The notes beneath the pieces were generated by a model. It did no database searches, was not told where the DNA came from, and was given only the letters and a program-made list of their open reading frames with translations. A stretch of 64,000 nt of DNA, taken from contig JAKVBG010000010.1 of the NCBI GenBank assembly GCA_022447605.1, forward strand, positions 62,001-126,000, written 5' to 3'. A program made the position numbers and the translations under genes. Positions 18,124 through 29,179 of the stretch are shown here, piece after piece (within the stretch, counting starts at the first letter, position 1; the number at the start of each line of letters is the position of its first letter). This DNA comes from Mariniblastus sp. (GTDB lineage Bacteria > Planctomycetota > Planctomycetia > Pirellulales > Pirellulaceae).

Positions 18124-19839
18124 ATGGAAACCAACCGTGTTTCTCGACCCGTATTCATCGTGGCGCAGCAGCGCAGCGGGACCAATCTGTTACGAAAATC
18201 GCTGGCCGCCACACCCGGATTTCGTGATCTGGATGAGGTGTTCGACCCTAAGCAGAAACAGTATTGGCATTTCCGCAAAGGGAGAGTTCGCCAGCAGCCC
18301 GAGCTGGCAACACCTGGCCGGGAACACCAGATCGAGATGTTCGAGTCCTTCCTGGAGCACCGCCTGGCCTGCCCGCAGCCACACACCTTGATCGACGTCA
18401 AATACAACTCGGTCCACTCGCTTGACGACTTGTGGCTTTCCCCGATGGAAACACCCGTACTGATCGAGTGGCTGGTTCAAAAACAGCACCCCGTCATCCA
18501 TCTGGTCAGGGAAAACCACCTGGAAAACCTGGTCAGCATGCTGGTTGGAACCGAGTCGGCGCAGTGGGTGGTCAACCGCGGCGACGAGGGGCCGAGACCC
18601 GTGATTCAATTCGAACTGGACCCCGAACAGACGGTGGCCCAAGTACAGAGGCGAGAGAGGGAGTTGCAGCGCTTCCGACATTACCTGAAACGGGCCAACT
18701 GCATCGAATGGGAATACGACCACCTGCTGGATGAAGGGGGCCGTTTTTCAAGTCAACTGCTCGATCACCTGGCCCGTCGGCTGAAGCTGGCTGCGGCTCC
18801 CGATCCCCCAATCGTCACACGCAAAACGGGCCGATCGATTTTTGATGTTGTTGTCAACCTTGAATCCACGATCAAACCGGCACTGGCACGGCAGGGGTAC
18901 GGAAGCCTGGTGCGCCGGCCCGCAAGCATTCCCAGGCCGGTCGACGGCAGCGGGCACCCACTGGATCCCGCCCCTTCAAATCGGCTGCGTCCTGTTACGG
19001 ACGGCAGTGCCTATCGCAAGATTCCACGCGTCTCGCCGGTGATCCGCCCGGATCCCAGCCCCGTTTTTGTGATCGCCATGCAGCGAAGCGGTACCAACCT
19101 GTTGCGCAAGGCACTGGCCAACGACGGCTCCCTGTTCGACCTCAACGAAATCTTTGATCCTTTTCATCAGCAATACTGGTCGTACCGCGAACAGATGATC
19201 CGGGACAACCCGGATCTGTCCGTTCCCAGTTCTTCGAATCAGCTCGAGGTTTTCGAGTCGTTTCTGAACCATCACCTGCACCACAGCCCGGCCCGATTGA
19301 TTGTTGACGTCAAATACAATTCAACACACCATTTGAACCGGGTATGGCACGCTCCCGGGTCGCGCCCCCTGTTGCTGGACTGGTTGGTCGAACAGCAATG
19401 TCCGGTTATCCACCTGGTTCGTGACAACATCCTGGAAAACTATGTCAGCAACGTTGTCGCGTTTGAGTCGAGGTCCTGGGTTGCAGGTGCGGAGGATTCC
19501 GGCGATACATTTTCCACGAAGCTGAATGTCCGGGAGACCCTGCGAAAGCTGCAGATCTTTGAACGACAGATATCCGTTTTTCGAAAGTGGCTCGCTCCCA
19601 CGAATTGCCTGGAACTGACCTATGAACGACTGCTGGGTTCCGGCGGTCAACTTGCCGAAGATGCCTCACGACAAATCCGGGAACACCTTGGCATCACCGG
19701 CCATCGACCTTTTCAAGTGAAGACTCAAAAATCGAAGCGCGCTCTGGTGGATGTGATCGAAAATTTTGAAACGGACATCCGGCCCGCCCTGATCCAGCAT
19801 GGCTATGAAAGATGGCTGCCGCCAGCACGGGCGGCCTAG
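18124..19839 (+). CDS. Tandem double-domain sulfotransferase, LPS-sulfotransferase (NodH)-like
   Basis: 571 residues made of two homologous sulfotransferase domains at an offset of 304 residues. Domain 1 has PVFIVAQQRSGTNLLRK (from Pro9), the PAPS 5'-phosphosulfate loop, and PVIHLVRENHLENLVS (from Pro123), the 3'-phosphate site. Domain 2 repeats both: PVFVIAMQRSGTNLLRK (from Pro313) and PVIHLVRDNILENYVS (from Pro427). DVKYNS also occurs in both. The family moves sulfate from PAPS to a sugar hydroxyl. Both PAPS sites look intact, so the protein may add sulfate at two positions or to two acceptors. It begins immediately after the glycosyltransferase stop, which points to sulfation of that enzyme's product. 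Confidence 0.88.
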   Translation: METNRVSRPVFIVAQQRSGTNLLRKSLAATPGFRDLDEVFDPKQKQYWHFRKGRVRQQPELATPGREHQIEMFESFLEHRLACPQPHTLIDVKYNSVHSLDDLWLSPMETPVLIEWLVQKQHPVIHLVRENHLENLVSMLVGTESAQWVVNRGDEGPRPVIQFELDPEQTVAQVQRRERELQRFRHYLKRANCIEWEYDHLLDEGGRFSSQLLDHLARRLKLAAAPDPPIVTRKTGRSIFDVVVNLESTIKPALARQGYGSLVRRPASIPRPVDGSGHPLDPAPSNRLRPVTDGSAYRKIPRVSPVIRPDPSPVFVIAMQRSGTNLLRKALANDGSLFDLNEIFDPFHQQYWSYREQMIRDNPDLSVPSSSNQLEVFESFLNHHLHHSPARLIVDVKYNSTHHLNRVWHAPGSRPLLLDWLVEQQCPVIHLVRDNILENYVSNVVAFESRSWVAGAEDSGDTFSTKLNVRETLRKLQIFERQISVFRKWLAPTNCLELTYERLLGSGGQLAEDASRQIREHLGITGHRPFQVKTQKSKRALVDVIENFETDIRPALIQHGYERWLPPARAA

Positions 19840-19860
19840 CTTGATCGCCTGCTCACCCTC

Positions 19861-20235
19861 TTACCACCAGGTAGCCAGCCAGCGGAACAGACTGAACAAC
19901 AGGGTCGTCCCCAGGAAAGTCCCCACCATGATAAGCATCAGCAACTGCCAGGACCTGGACCTCGTTTCTCTCTGACCAGCCGCTTCATGCAGATGAAAAT
20001 CCGGCGTGTTGGACAGGTCACCGCAGACCGGGCAAGCCGCCTGATCAAACCCCGACTCATCCCGCCTGGCCACAAAGAAATATTCACACATGACACAGTA
20101 AAATCGAAGTTCCTCGTCCGGGTTCTTATCAACCGGGACGAGGGGCCGACGACACCTGGCGCAGTTGCCATCCTCGTCGGGCAGCCCCTTGAAACGGCAA
20201 ATCCAACACTCCAGTTCGTGATCAGGTTGGTTCAT
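19861..20235 (-). CDS. Small zinc-ribbon protein with C-terminal membrane anchor
   Basis: 124 residues, function unknown. It has several Cys pairs that look like two zinc ribbons: CWICRF and CARC, then CVMC and CPVC. A hydrophobic segment (LLMLIMVGTFLGTTLLFSLF) at the C-terminus would anchor it with the zinc ribbons on the cytoplasmic side. The ATG at 20235 has GGGATG just upstream; an earlier in-frame start at 20286 is possible. It is convergent with the sulfotransferase gene (21-base gap) and divergent from the response regulator gene. Confidence 0.7.
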   Translation of the reverse strand: MNQPDHELECWICRFKGLPDEDGNCARCRRPLVPVDKNPDEELRFYCVMCEYFFVARRDESGFDQAACPVCGDLSNTPDFHLHEAAGQRETRSRSWQLLMLIMVGTFLGTTLLFSLFRWLATWW

Positions 20236-20499
20236 CAAACATCCCGGGTCACCATGCGGTCTCGTCTCCGTTGGGGCACTTCTCAAGTCTACTGCAATTT
20301 CCCGGGGATAGAGAAGGCGGGCCCCCTGTCAATTCGGCTGTTTTCATCCGCCCTGGGGTCGATTCGGGATAGACGATTACCGTGGCTTTAATCCGCTCGT
20401 CCATCATTTAGAATACAGCCTGTATCCGTGCCGGATTGTGACCTGAACGATCGAACCCGGCTTTGGCATTGACCTTTTGATGGAACTGGCAAATCGATT

Positions 20500-21960
20500 G
20501 TGAACGCTCAAGTGAACCCGCCCTGCATCATGGTTGTGGAAGATCAGGCCGCCATGCGCGATCTGTTGCAAGAATACCTGGAACAACATGGGTTTCGAGT
20601 CGAGTGTTTCCCAGATGCCAGGGCGGCCCTGCAAACTTTCGGACTGGAATCCATCGCGGAAGCCGAGTCATTTCAATTTCCCGGCGCCAGCGAAATGCCA
20701 GGCCACCCGTCCGACACCGGCCCGGAACAGGGGCCAGGGCAGTACGACGCCGTTTTGACCGACATCAAGATGCCGGGTATGGATGGGCTGCAATTCTGCC
20801 GGATACTCAACCAGTACCGGCCCGGACTGCCCGTCATCGTCATGACGGCCTACGGCAGCATGGAGACTTCGGTCGAGGCGCTCCGGGCCGGGGCGTTTGA
20901 TTTCGTAACCAAGCCGGTCGAGATGGAATTGCTCAAGGCGTCCCTGGTGCGAGCCACCGAGAACTCCCGGCTCAAGAGGCAGATTCGTTCCCTGGAAGCC
21001 CATTCGGCGCTGCATCAATTCGATCAGTTGATCGGGGAAAGCGATGCCATTCGCAAACTGAAGGACCAGTTGTCACGGGTCGTTTCCTCCTCGGCCTCGG
21101 TACTGCTGACCGGGGAGAGCGGTTCCGGAAAAGAGGTCGCCGCGCGGGCCCTGCATGGGCAGAGCGATCGTTCCAAGAAACCGTTTGTCGCCGTCAACTG
21201 TGCCGCGCTCCCTGAGTCATTGATGGAGAGCGAACTGTTTGGCCACGTCAAAGGTGCCTTCACAGACGCCCGTCAGGATCGGGACGGACTGTTCATTCAA
21301 GCTGATGGAGGAACGCTTTTTCTGGACGAGATTGGTGAAATGCCGATCGAAATGCAACCAAAGTTGCTGCGCTGCCTCGAACAGAAAACGATAAGGCCGG
21401 TGGGCGGCAAACAGGAGCAGGCTTTCGACGTTCGACTGATCACAGCAACCAACCGGGATCTGGAAACGGAAGTCGAGGCGAAGCGGTTCCGTGAAGACCT
21501 TTACTATCGCATCAACGTTCTGGAGATTACCGTGCCGTCGTTGCGCACTCGCGGGACGGATGTCCTGATGCTGGCCAACCACTTCCTGGCACATTTCTCG
21601 GCACAGACAGGGCGACCCGCTCGGCGTTTTGATGAAAACGCAGCCCGCAAACTACTGGCCTATGACTGGCCTGGAAATGTGCGGGAGCTGAGGAATGTCG
21701 TGGAACGAGGCGAGGTCCTTTCCCAGTCTGAGTTGATCACGTTGGAGGAATTGCCCGATAAGATCGTCAATTACCGGTCCAGCCAACTGGTCATTGGCAA
21801 CCATGACAACCAACCTCTGGCCCCGCTCGACGTGATTGAACTGCAGTACATCCAGTACGTCTTGCGACAGGCCGGGGGCAACAAGACCGAGGCGGCCAAA
21901 ATATTGGGACTCGATCGAAAAACGCTCTACCGCAAGCTGAAGGACGTCGAAAACGAATGA
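20500..21960 (+). CDS. Sigma-54-dependent response regulator, NtrC family
   Basis: 486 residues in three parts. The receiver domain (1-145) has phosphoacceptor Asp88 in LTDIKMPGMDG and contains a low-complexity insert of about 30 residues before that strand. The AAA+ domain has Walker A GESGSGKE (from Gly205), Walker B LFLDEIGE and an R-finger region FREDLYYRINV. The sigma-54 contact loop reads GAFTDA (252-257) instead of GAFTGA. The C-terminus is a Fis-type helix-turn-helix (NKTEAAKILGLDRKTLYRKL). The start is GTG. It opens sigma-54 promoters by ATP hydrolysis. Its partner is probably the histidine kinase transcribed towards it, and a target may be the htrA gene. Confidence 0.93.
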   Translation: MNAQVNPPCIMVVEDQAAMRDLLQEYLEQHGFRVECFPDARAALQTFGLESIAEAESFQFPGASEMPGHPSDTGPEQGPGQYDAVLTDIKMPGMDGLQFCRILNQYRPGLPVIVMTAYGSMETSVEALRAGAFDFVTKPVEMELLKASLVRATENSRLKRQIRSLEAHSALHQFDQLIGESDAIRKLKDQLSRVVSSSASVLLTGESGSGKEVAARALHGQSDRSKKPFVAVNCAALPESLMESELFGHVKGAFTDARQDRDGLFIQADGGTLFLDEIGEMPIEMQPKLLRCLEQKTIRPVGGKQEQAFDVRLITATNRDLETEVEAKRFREDLYYRINVLEITVPSLRTRGTDVLMLANHFLAHFSAQTGRPARRFDENAARKLLAYDWPGNVRELRNVVERGEVLSQSELITLEELPDKIVNYRSSQLVIGNHDNQPLAPLDVIELQYIQYVLRQAGGNKTEAAKILGLDRKTLYRKLKDVENE

Positions 21961-21979
21961 GAGGTGGCTGGCAAGCGGA

Positions 21980-23401
21980 TCAGGCCGGCGGGTCGGCCAT
22001 GGGAAGCAGGATCCTGAACCGACTGCCCTGCCCCGGCTGGCTCTCCAGTTCGATCCGTCCGCCATGTTCCTGCACGATCCCGTAAACAATCGAAAGGCCG
22101 AGGCCGGTCCCGACGCCCACCTCCTTGGTTGTAAAGAACGGTTCGAAAATGTTGGCCCGTGTTTCCGCGTCAACTCCCGGCCCGCGATCCACAACCTCCA
22201 GAGCCCAGGACCCGGGCTCCCCGCAGGCGGCCAGGTTGACTTCAATCGGGTCGCCCGGTCGCGATGCATCAACGGCGTTGTCGACCAGGTTCATGACGAC
22301 TTGTTGCATCTGGTTGAAATCGAACTCGCTGGTGGCCGCTGAAGTTGGCAAGTTGACCTCGATCAGGTTCTGCTGCTTGGCGGCAAGTGGCTGGATCAGG
22401 TCGACGGCGTGCCGAACAACTTGCCTCAAATCGCCAACCGTCTTCTGGCTATCGCCCCGACGAGCAAAGTCCAGCAGTTGATGAATAATGGCCGAGATGC
22501 GCTCCGACTCGGATTTGATGGCCTGCGCGTTTTCCTGCACCTTCTCCTGGGGCATCGATGCGTCACTCAAAATCATCGAGGCTCGTCCCGAAACCACATT
22601 CAAGGGAGTGCCCACCTCGTGGGCCAGGCCGGCTGCCAATTGACCGACCGTTTTCAAACGGTCCGCGTGCCTCAGCTGTTCCAGGGCCTCAATCCGCTGA
22701 TTTGTTTCTGCTTCGATTTCCTTCTTCTGCTGCTGCAATTGCTCGCACATCTGGTTGACCGCATTGGCCAACTCGGCCAATTCATCATTGGACTGAATCT
22801 CCAGGTCACTGGAAAAATCACCCTGCCCGACACGCTCCATCTTCCGGGTCAATGCCTCCAGCGGCTGGGCAATCCAGCGCACACCGAGGGTCATCACAAC
22901 GCCTATGCTAAACAGGGCCATGACACCCATTGAGAGCAGCGCTGTGAGCCAAGTCTGCTTGGCTTGCTCATCGACCGGTTCCAGGGAAGAGGCAATCTCG
23001 ATCGCCCCTTCCCGTCCCTTCGCGGTTAAAGGGTAATAGGTAAAAAGTGACCTTTTGCCATCGGCAAAACCGATTGTCGAAGACGCCATCCCCTCGCGTG
23101 AAATTGAGCTCGCCTCATCGACCTTGGGCTGAAATTCTCGCCTGGTGGTCTGTTCAAACCAGACCCAGCGAACCTGCATCGAATCGTCGGTCACCGTCCG
23201 GACATACTGGGAGATATGGATCGGGTCACCCGTTTCAATCGCATCCTGAAACTCCGACCGCCGACACATCAAGTCGGTCATCTCCTCGTGTCGCTCTTCG
23301 ACCGATTCAAAGAACTGTTTGCTGGTGAAATGGCTGGAGACAGCGGTAACCGCCATGACCGCCAAAATAAAAATCAGAATGAATTTACCGGCAAGTTTCA
23401 T
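21980..23401 (-). CDS. Membrane sensor histidine kinase (NtrB-like output)
   Basis: 473 residues. Membrane segment 1 ([19 protein letters not shown]) and segment 2 ([20 protein letters not shown]) enclose a periplasmic sensor of about 150 residues. HAMP follows ([20 protein letters not shown]), then a coiled coil, the H box with His261 in [15 protein letters not shown], and the ATP domain with N ([11 protein letters not shown]), G1 (VVDRGPGVD), F (FEPFFTTK) and G2 (GTGLGLSIV) boxes. GTPLN is typical of kinases pairing with NtrC-type regulators. The gene is convergent with the regulator (19-base gap) and divergent from htrA. I chose the ATG at 23401, which starts just before the membrane segment. 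Confidence 0.92.
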   Translation of the reverse strand: MKLAGKFILIFILAVMAVTAVSSHFTSKQFFESVEERHEEMTDLMCRRSEFQDAIETGDPIHISQYVRTVTDDSMQVRWVWFEQTTRREFQPKVDEASSISREGMASSTIGFADGKRSLFTYYPLTAKGREGAIEIASSLEPVDEQAKQTWLTALLSMGVMALFSIGVVMTLGVRWIAQPLEALTRKMERVGQGDFSSDLEIQSNDELAELANAVNQMCEQLQQQKKEIEAETNQRIEALEQLRHADRLKTVGQLAAGLAHEVGTPLNVVSGRASMILSDASMPQEKVQENAQAIKSESERISAIIHQLLDFARRGDSQKTVGDLRQVVRHAVDLIQPLAAKQQNLIEVNLPTSAATSEFDFNQMQQVVMNLVDNAVDASRPGDPIEVNLAACGEPGSWALEVVDRGPGVDAETRANIFEPFFTTKEVGVGTGLGLSIVYGIVQEHGGRIELESQPGQGSRFRILLPMADPPA

Positions 23402-23702
23402 GCTATCGATTTTCCAATGGGTCACACGTGGCAAGGAAGCAACTACAAATTTAATGCCAATCCCGGGTCGGTTGATTCCATTGTGGTCCAATTTTCGCAG
23501 GGTACCTAGCAGCGGCCCGTAATTTCCTGGAACCCGCATCCAACTGCGGGGCATTTCGCTGCGCGCGGGGAGGGATGCCCCCCCGCGAAGCAACTCTCTT
23601 GTTCGGTCTGTTTGGCTACCGGCTCAAGAGGCTGTTTTTTTCCGGTTAAACAGAGGGCAAACGGGCGGTTTCTTCCGGCACTACCAGCGCGTTGCCCAGG
23701 TT

Positions 23703-23717
23703 TGGCACACCTGTTGC
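23703..23717 (+). promoter_or_regulatory. Sigma-54 (-24/-12) promoter upstream of htrA
   Basis: TGGCAC (23703-23708), five bases, TTGC (23714-23717): the consensus -24/-12 elements with exact GG-N10-GC spacing. It points to the HtrA gene and would give a leader of about 180 bases. The only sigma-54 activator gene in the window, with its likely kinase, lies directly upstream. Confidence 0.72.
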
Positions 23718-23762
23718 ATCCATGGTTGTCAGTGGATGGATGCCCGGACTTGCTGCATCCAT
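23716..23762 (+). repeat. Three copies of an 8-base motif in inverted and direct orientation
   Basis: GCATCCAT occurs at 23716-23723 and 23755-23762, and its reverse complement ATGGATGC at 23736-23743. The copies start at the -12 element and run into the leader. They could form alternative RNA hairpins or be an operator; neither is shown. Confidence 0.45.
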
Positions 23763-23912
23763 CTGGGAAAGGGCACAAACGTCCTGTTCGCCTGGTTGGC
23801 AAGCGACCGGCATGGGCATGGCGAAAAGCGGCCAACCCGAAATCAAAACTGGCTGGACCAGCAGCCAACGCTGTAAGGAAACGACTGGTCCAGATTTATC
23901 GGAGCCGACGAA

Positions 23913-25508
23913 ATGAGAAAATCGACATCGACGAAATACTGCATCGGCTGCATTGCCATGACGTTCGTGGTCTACCTGATTTTCTCGACAGCCACCGGGA
24001 ACAGCCTGCTGGCAGACAGCGGGGATAAGAACACCGCCTCAAATACGGATCGGATCAACTGGTTGACTCACTCTTCGCAGTCACCCTCCGTGGGCAAAGG
24101 CCTTGCTGCCTTTCCAGCGAACCGCGTTAACGATCAGGCCTGGGCAAAAGCGGCCAAGAGCCTGTCACTGGCTTTTCGAGACGTTGCCCAGCGCGTTTTG
24201 CCAACCGTCGTGGCCATTGAGAACCAGCCTCGCCTGTCCCGCAAACCGGGTGATGCCAAAGGTCAAGCCGAAGCCATGGATCCACGGCGGGAGAGTCGGT
24301 TCCATCGACATTCCTACTACCGATATCCTGCCGTCCCGTTCGCGCCCCGGGGACCCGGCGCTGGATCGGGCGTGATCATCGATGCGAGCGGTCTGATCCT
24401 GACCAACAACCATGTTGTTCAAGGGGATGGAATCATCACGGTCCGCCTGCATGACGGGCGGGAGTTTACTGCCCGACAGGTGTGGGGTGACCCCAAGACC
24501 GATGTCGCGATCGTCAAGATCGAGACCGATCGACCCCTCGCGGCGGCCCCAATCGGCAACAGCGACGAAACACAAGTCGGAGACTGGGTGTTGGCCCTGG
24601 GCCAGCCGTTTGGACTCGAAAGCACCGTGACAGCGGGCATCATCAGTGCCAAAGGCCGGGCCATGGGAATCGCCGACCGCGAAGACTACTTGCAAACCGA
24701 CGCGGCCATCAACCCGGGCAACAGCGGTGGCCCCCTGGTCGATCTGGATGGTCACATCATTGGAATCAACACCGCCATCTCCTCGCGGGATGGTGGTAAT
24801 GACGGTGTCGGATTCGCTGTGCCCATCAATCTGGCCAAATGGGTGGCAGACGAGTTGGTCGACGACGGAATCGTCCAACGGGCATTCCTGGGCGTTGGTA
24901 TCCAGGCAGTAACGCAAGCGCTGGCAGACCAGTTCGGAATCCCGCCCCGAACGGGCCTGCTGATTACCCAGGTGTTGCCCGGTTCACCCGCCCAGGCTGC
25001 GGGCATCCAGGACGGCGACATCCTCGTCGAATTTGCCGGTCAAAAGGTGAATTCTACCCACAAGCTGCAGATGCTGGTGGAGCGCAGTGAAATCGGGCAA
25101 CGATACGGTTTGGTTGTTTTGCGTGACGGGAAACGTCTCAAGCTTGAGTACGTCGCGCGTTACGCAAAAAACGGCCAGGTCAACAGGGCAGGCCCTTCGA
25201 CGGGCAGTCAGACTGAACCAACTGCCTACGATGGTCTCGGTTTGCAGGTTGAATCGATGGATTCCGACATCGCGCAGCGATTGAATCTGTCCAGCCGGCA
25301 AGGTGTCGTGATCACCGGTGTTCAGTCTGACAGCCCTGCGGCCGCCTCTGGTTTGACAACCGGCATGGTGATCGCCAAGGTTCAACACTCCGAAATCGAA
25401 TCGCCAACTGACTTTCGTCAGTCCATCCGCAACGCAGATCTGGACGACGGCGTCTTGGTGCTGGTGCGAACGGAATCCGGTTCCCGATTTTTGGTAGTCA
25501 AAGAGTAA
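23913..25508 (+). CDS. HtrA/DegP-type periplasmic serine protease with two PDZ domains
   Basis: 531 residues. An N-terminal signal or anchor (CIGCIAMTFVVYLIFSTATG) exports it. The trypsin-like domain has the full triad: His167 in TNNHVV, Asp197 in TDVAIVKI and Ser271 in NPGNSGGPL. PDZ1 (about 290-390, FLGVGIQAVTQALADQFGIP) and PDZ2 (about 430-525, GLGLQVESMDSDIAQRLNL) follow, as in DegP/DegQ. A His/Tyr-rich stretch (RFHRHSYYRYPAVPF) precedes the protease domain. It degrades or refolds misfolded envelope proteins. The upstream region carries an exact sigma-54 promoter motif and the adjacent genes encode a sigma-54 two-component system, so stress induction through that pair is likely. Confidence 0.95.
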   Translation: MRKSTSTKYCIGCIAMTFVVYLIFSTATGNSLLADSGDKNTASNTDRINWLTHSSQSPSVGKGLAAFPANRVNDQAWAKAAKSLSLAFRDVAQRVLPTVVAIENQPRLSRKPGDAKGQAEAMDPRRESRFHRHSYYRYPAVPFAPRGPGAGSGVIIDASGLILTNNHVVQGDGIITVRLHDGREFTARQVWGDPKTDVAIVKIETDRPLAAAPIGNSDETQVGDWVLALGQPFGLESTVTAGIISAKGRAMGIADREDYLQTDAAINPGNSGGPLVDLDGHIIGINTAISSRDGGNDGVGFAVPINLAKWVADELVDDGIVQRAFLGVGIQAVTQALADQFGIPPRTGLLITQVLPGSPAQAAGIQDGDILVEFAGQKVNSTHKLQMLVERSEIGQRYGLVVLRDGKRLKLEYVARYAKNGQVNRAGPSTGSQTEPTAYDGLGLQVESMDSDIAQRLNLSSRQGVVITGVQSDSPAAASGLTTGMVIAKVQHSEIESPTDFRQSIRNADLDDGVLVLVRTESGSRFLVVKE

Positions 25509-25531
25509 GTTCTGTCGTGATGAGGAACGGA

Positions 25532-25566
25532 AAGCCATGTCGAATTTTCGGCATGGCTTTTTTTGT
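25532..25566 (+). terminator. Rho-independent terminator after htrA, usable from both sides
   Basis: AAAGCCATG (25532-25540) pairs with CATGGCTTT (25553-25561) over a 12-base loop, followed by a T run. It lies between two convergent genes, and the stem's A-rich flank lets it serve the isocitrate dehydrogenase gene too. Confidence 0.85.
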
Positions 25567-25589
25567 CCCTCGCCCGGTACCCTGACCGT

Positions 25590-27890
<2,301 letters not shown>

Positions 27891-27999
27891 TTAGCAGAAC
27901 CAGCGGAAATCGGTAGGCCCGGGGCAGCGCAAGCCGGGACGAATTGAGCATCCGCCAAGCCGCCATCGCCGAGGGGGAAAGAGAGACCGTTCGCGGTCA

Positions 28000-29157
28000 T
28001 CAATCCCGGCATTCATTCGAGTTGACAATCCCCTTGTAGCCTGTCTTGGGCGCCTGGCCCTTGTTGCTGATGGCGCCCCGAACACCGAGTTGGCCGGGGT
28101 CCCGCGCGATCGAGTCGGCAAACATTCTCAGGTCGTTCACCAGGGGCTCGATCTTGGTGCTGATCACACGGGCATTCTCCATGGTCCTGAGGGCCTCGTT
28201 GTAGAGTGCCGGGTCGTTGAGCAGTTTGCCAACCGTCCCCTTGGAGGTCCGCAAGTTCTTGAGCGTTTGGGCCGCGTCTTCAATGCCGGCGAACAGGGAA
28301 TCCAGGTTTCTGATCCTCTCATTGATTTGGTTGACAATCTCGGGGCCCTGCTCTCCCAGTTGAACCGTCAGCGGTCTCAATTCGTTCAGCCGCTGGTTGG
28401 CACTGTCGCCCACCTGGTTGATGGTCTGCTTGGTGGCATCCATCGTCGACACGATGCTGTTGGTAATGGCGGGCAACTGCGAAATGGTCTTCTTGATATC
28501 CGCCTGGACCTGCTCGTCATCCACGTACCCGTTGAGCTCGGCAAAAAACGCCTCCAGGCTTTCCGAGGCTGCCTGCACCCGCTGATTGGCCAAGGTGAAT
28601 TGCTGAACTGCCTCCTGCAGGTCGCCCCCGTTTTCGCCCATCATGGTGTCGAGCTTGCTGGAAAAATTGGTGACGGCCTGGCCGCCCTGCTCGATGGCGT
28701 CCAGCGTATCCCAGATCTTGTTCTCCAGGTTGAGCGCGACGTCCAGGACCTCCAGTGGGTTGCGCTTGACCGACACGCGCGTCAACTCCTGGTCCGGCTT
28801 CAATGGCTCGCCCCGTTCTTCCTTGGGTAGCGGCAGGATTTCCACGACCGCATCGCCCAGAAAGGAATCCATTCCGATGGAGGCAACTTCGTTGGAATAG
28901 ACCTTGACGTCATCATAGATATACAAAACGACCGTCACATCCTCTTCGCCACTGACGACATCCTGGACCCGACCAATCAGCACGCCGTTCTTGCGGATCG
29001 GTGTATTGGTACTGACCCCCGGGGCCGAGATCGTCTTCAAGTACAACGTGTACTGGCCCTTCAGCACGTCACTGTTGATATACACCAGGAACAACAAGAT
29101 CATGACCGCCAACAAGACAAACAGGCCGACACGCAGCTGAAGGATTTTCTCGTCCAT
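28000..29157 (-). CDS. mlaD: MlaD-like MCE-domain lipid-transport protein
   Basis: 385 residues. One N-terminal membrane helix (VGLFVLLAVMILLFLVYI) is followed by an MCE domain (residues about 38-120: APGVSTNTPIRKNGVLIGRV). A long helical, coiled-coil-prone tail (about 150-340) reaches into the periplasm. MCE proteins bind lipid between an inner-membrane ABC transporter and the envelope. It is the third gene of the mlaE-mlaF-mlaD operon, 22 bases after mlaF. The ATG at 29157 is chosen over a TTG nine bases upstream. The tail is much longer than in E. coli MlaD and resembles that of longer MCE proteins that span the periplasm. Confidence 0.9.
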   Translation of the reverse strand: MDEKILQLRVGLFVLLAVMILLFLVYINSDVLKGQYTLYLKTISAPGVSTNTPIRKNGVLIGRVQDVVSGEEDVTVVLYIYDDVKVYSNEVASIGMDSFLGDAVVEILPLPKEERGEPLKPDQELTRVSVKRNPLEVLDVALNLENKIWDTLDAIEQGGQAVTNFSSKLDTMMGENGGDLQEAVQQFTLANQRVQAASESLEAFFAELNGYVDDEQVQADIKKTISQLPAITNSIVSTMDATKQTINQVGDSANQRLNELRPLTVQLGEQGPEIVNQINERIRNLDSLFAGIEDAAQTLKNLRTSKGTVGKLLNDPALYNEALRTMENARVISTKIEPLVNDLRMFADSIARDPGQLGVRGAISNKGQAPKTGYKGIVNSNECRD

Positions 29158-29179
29158 GATTATCAAATCCGCTTAGGAG

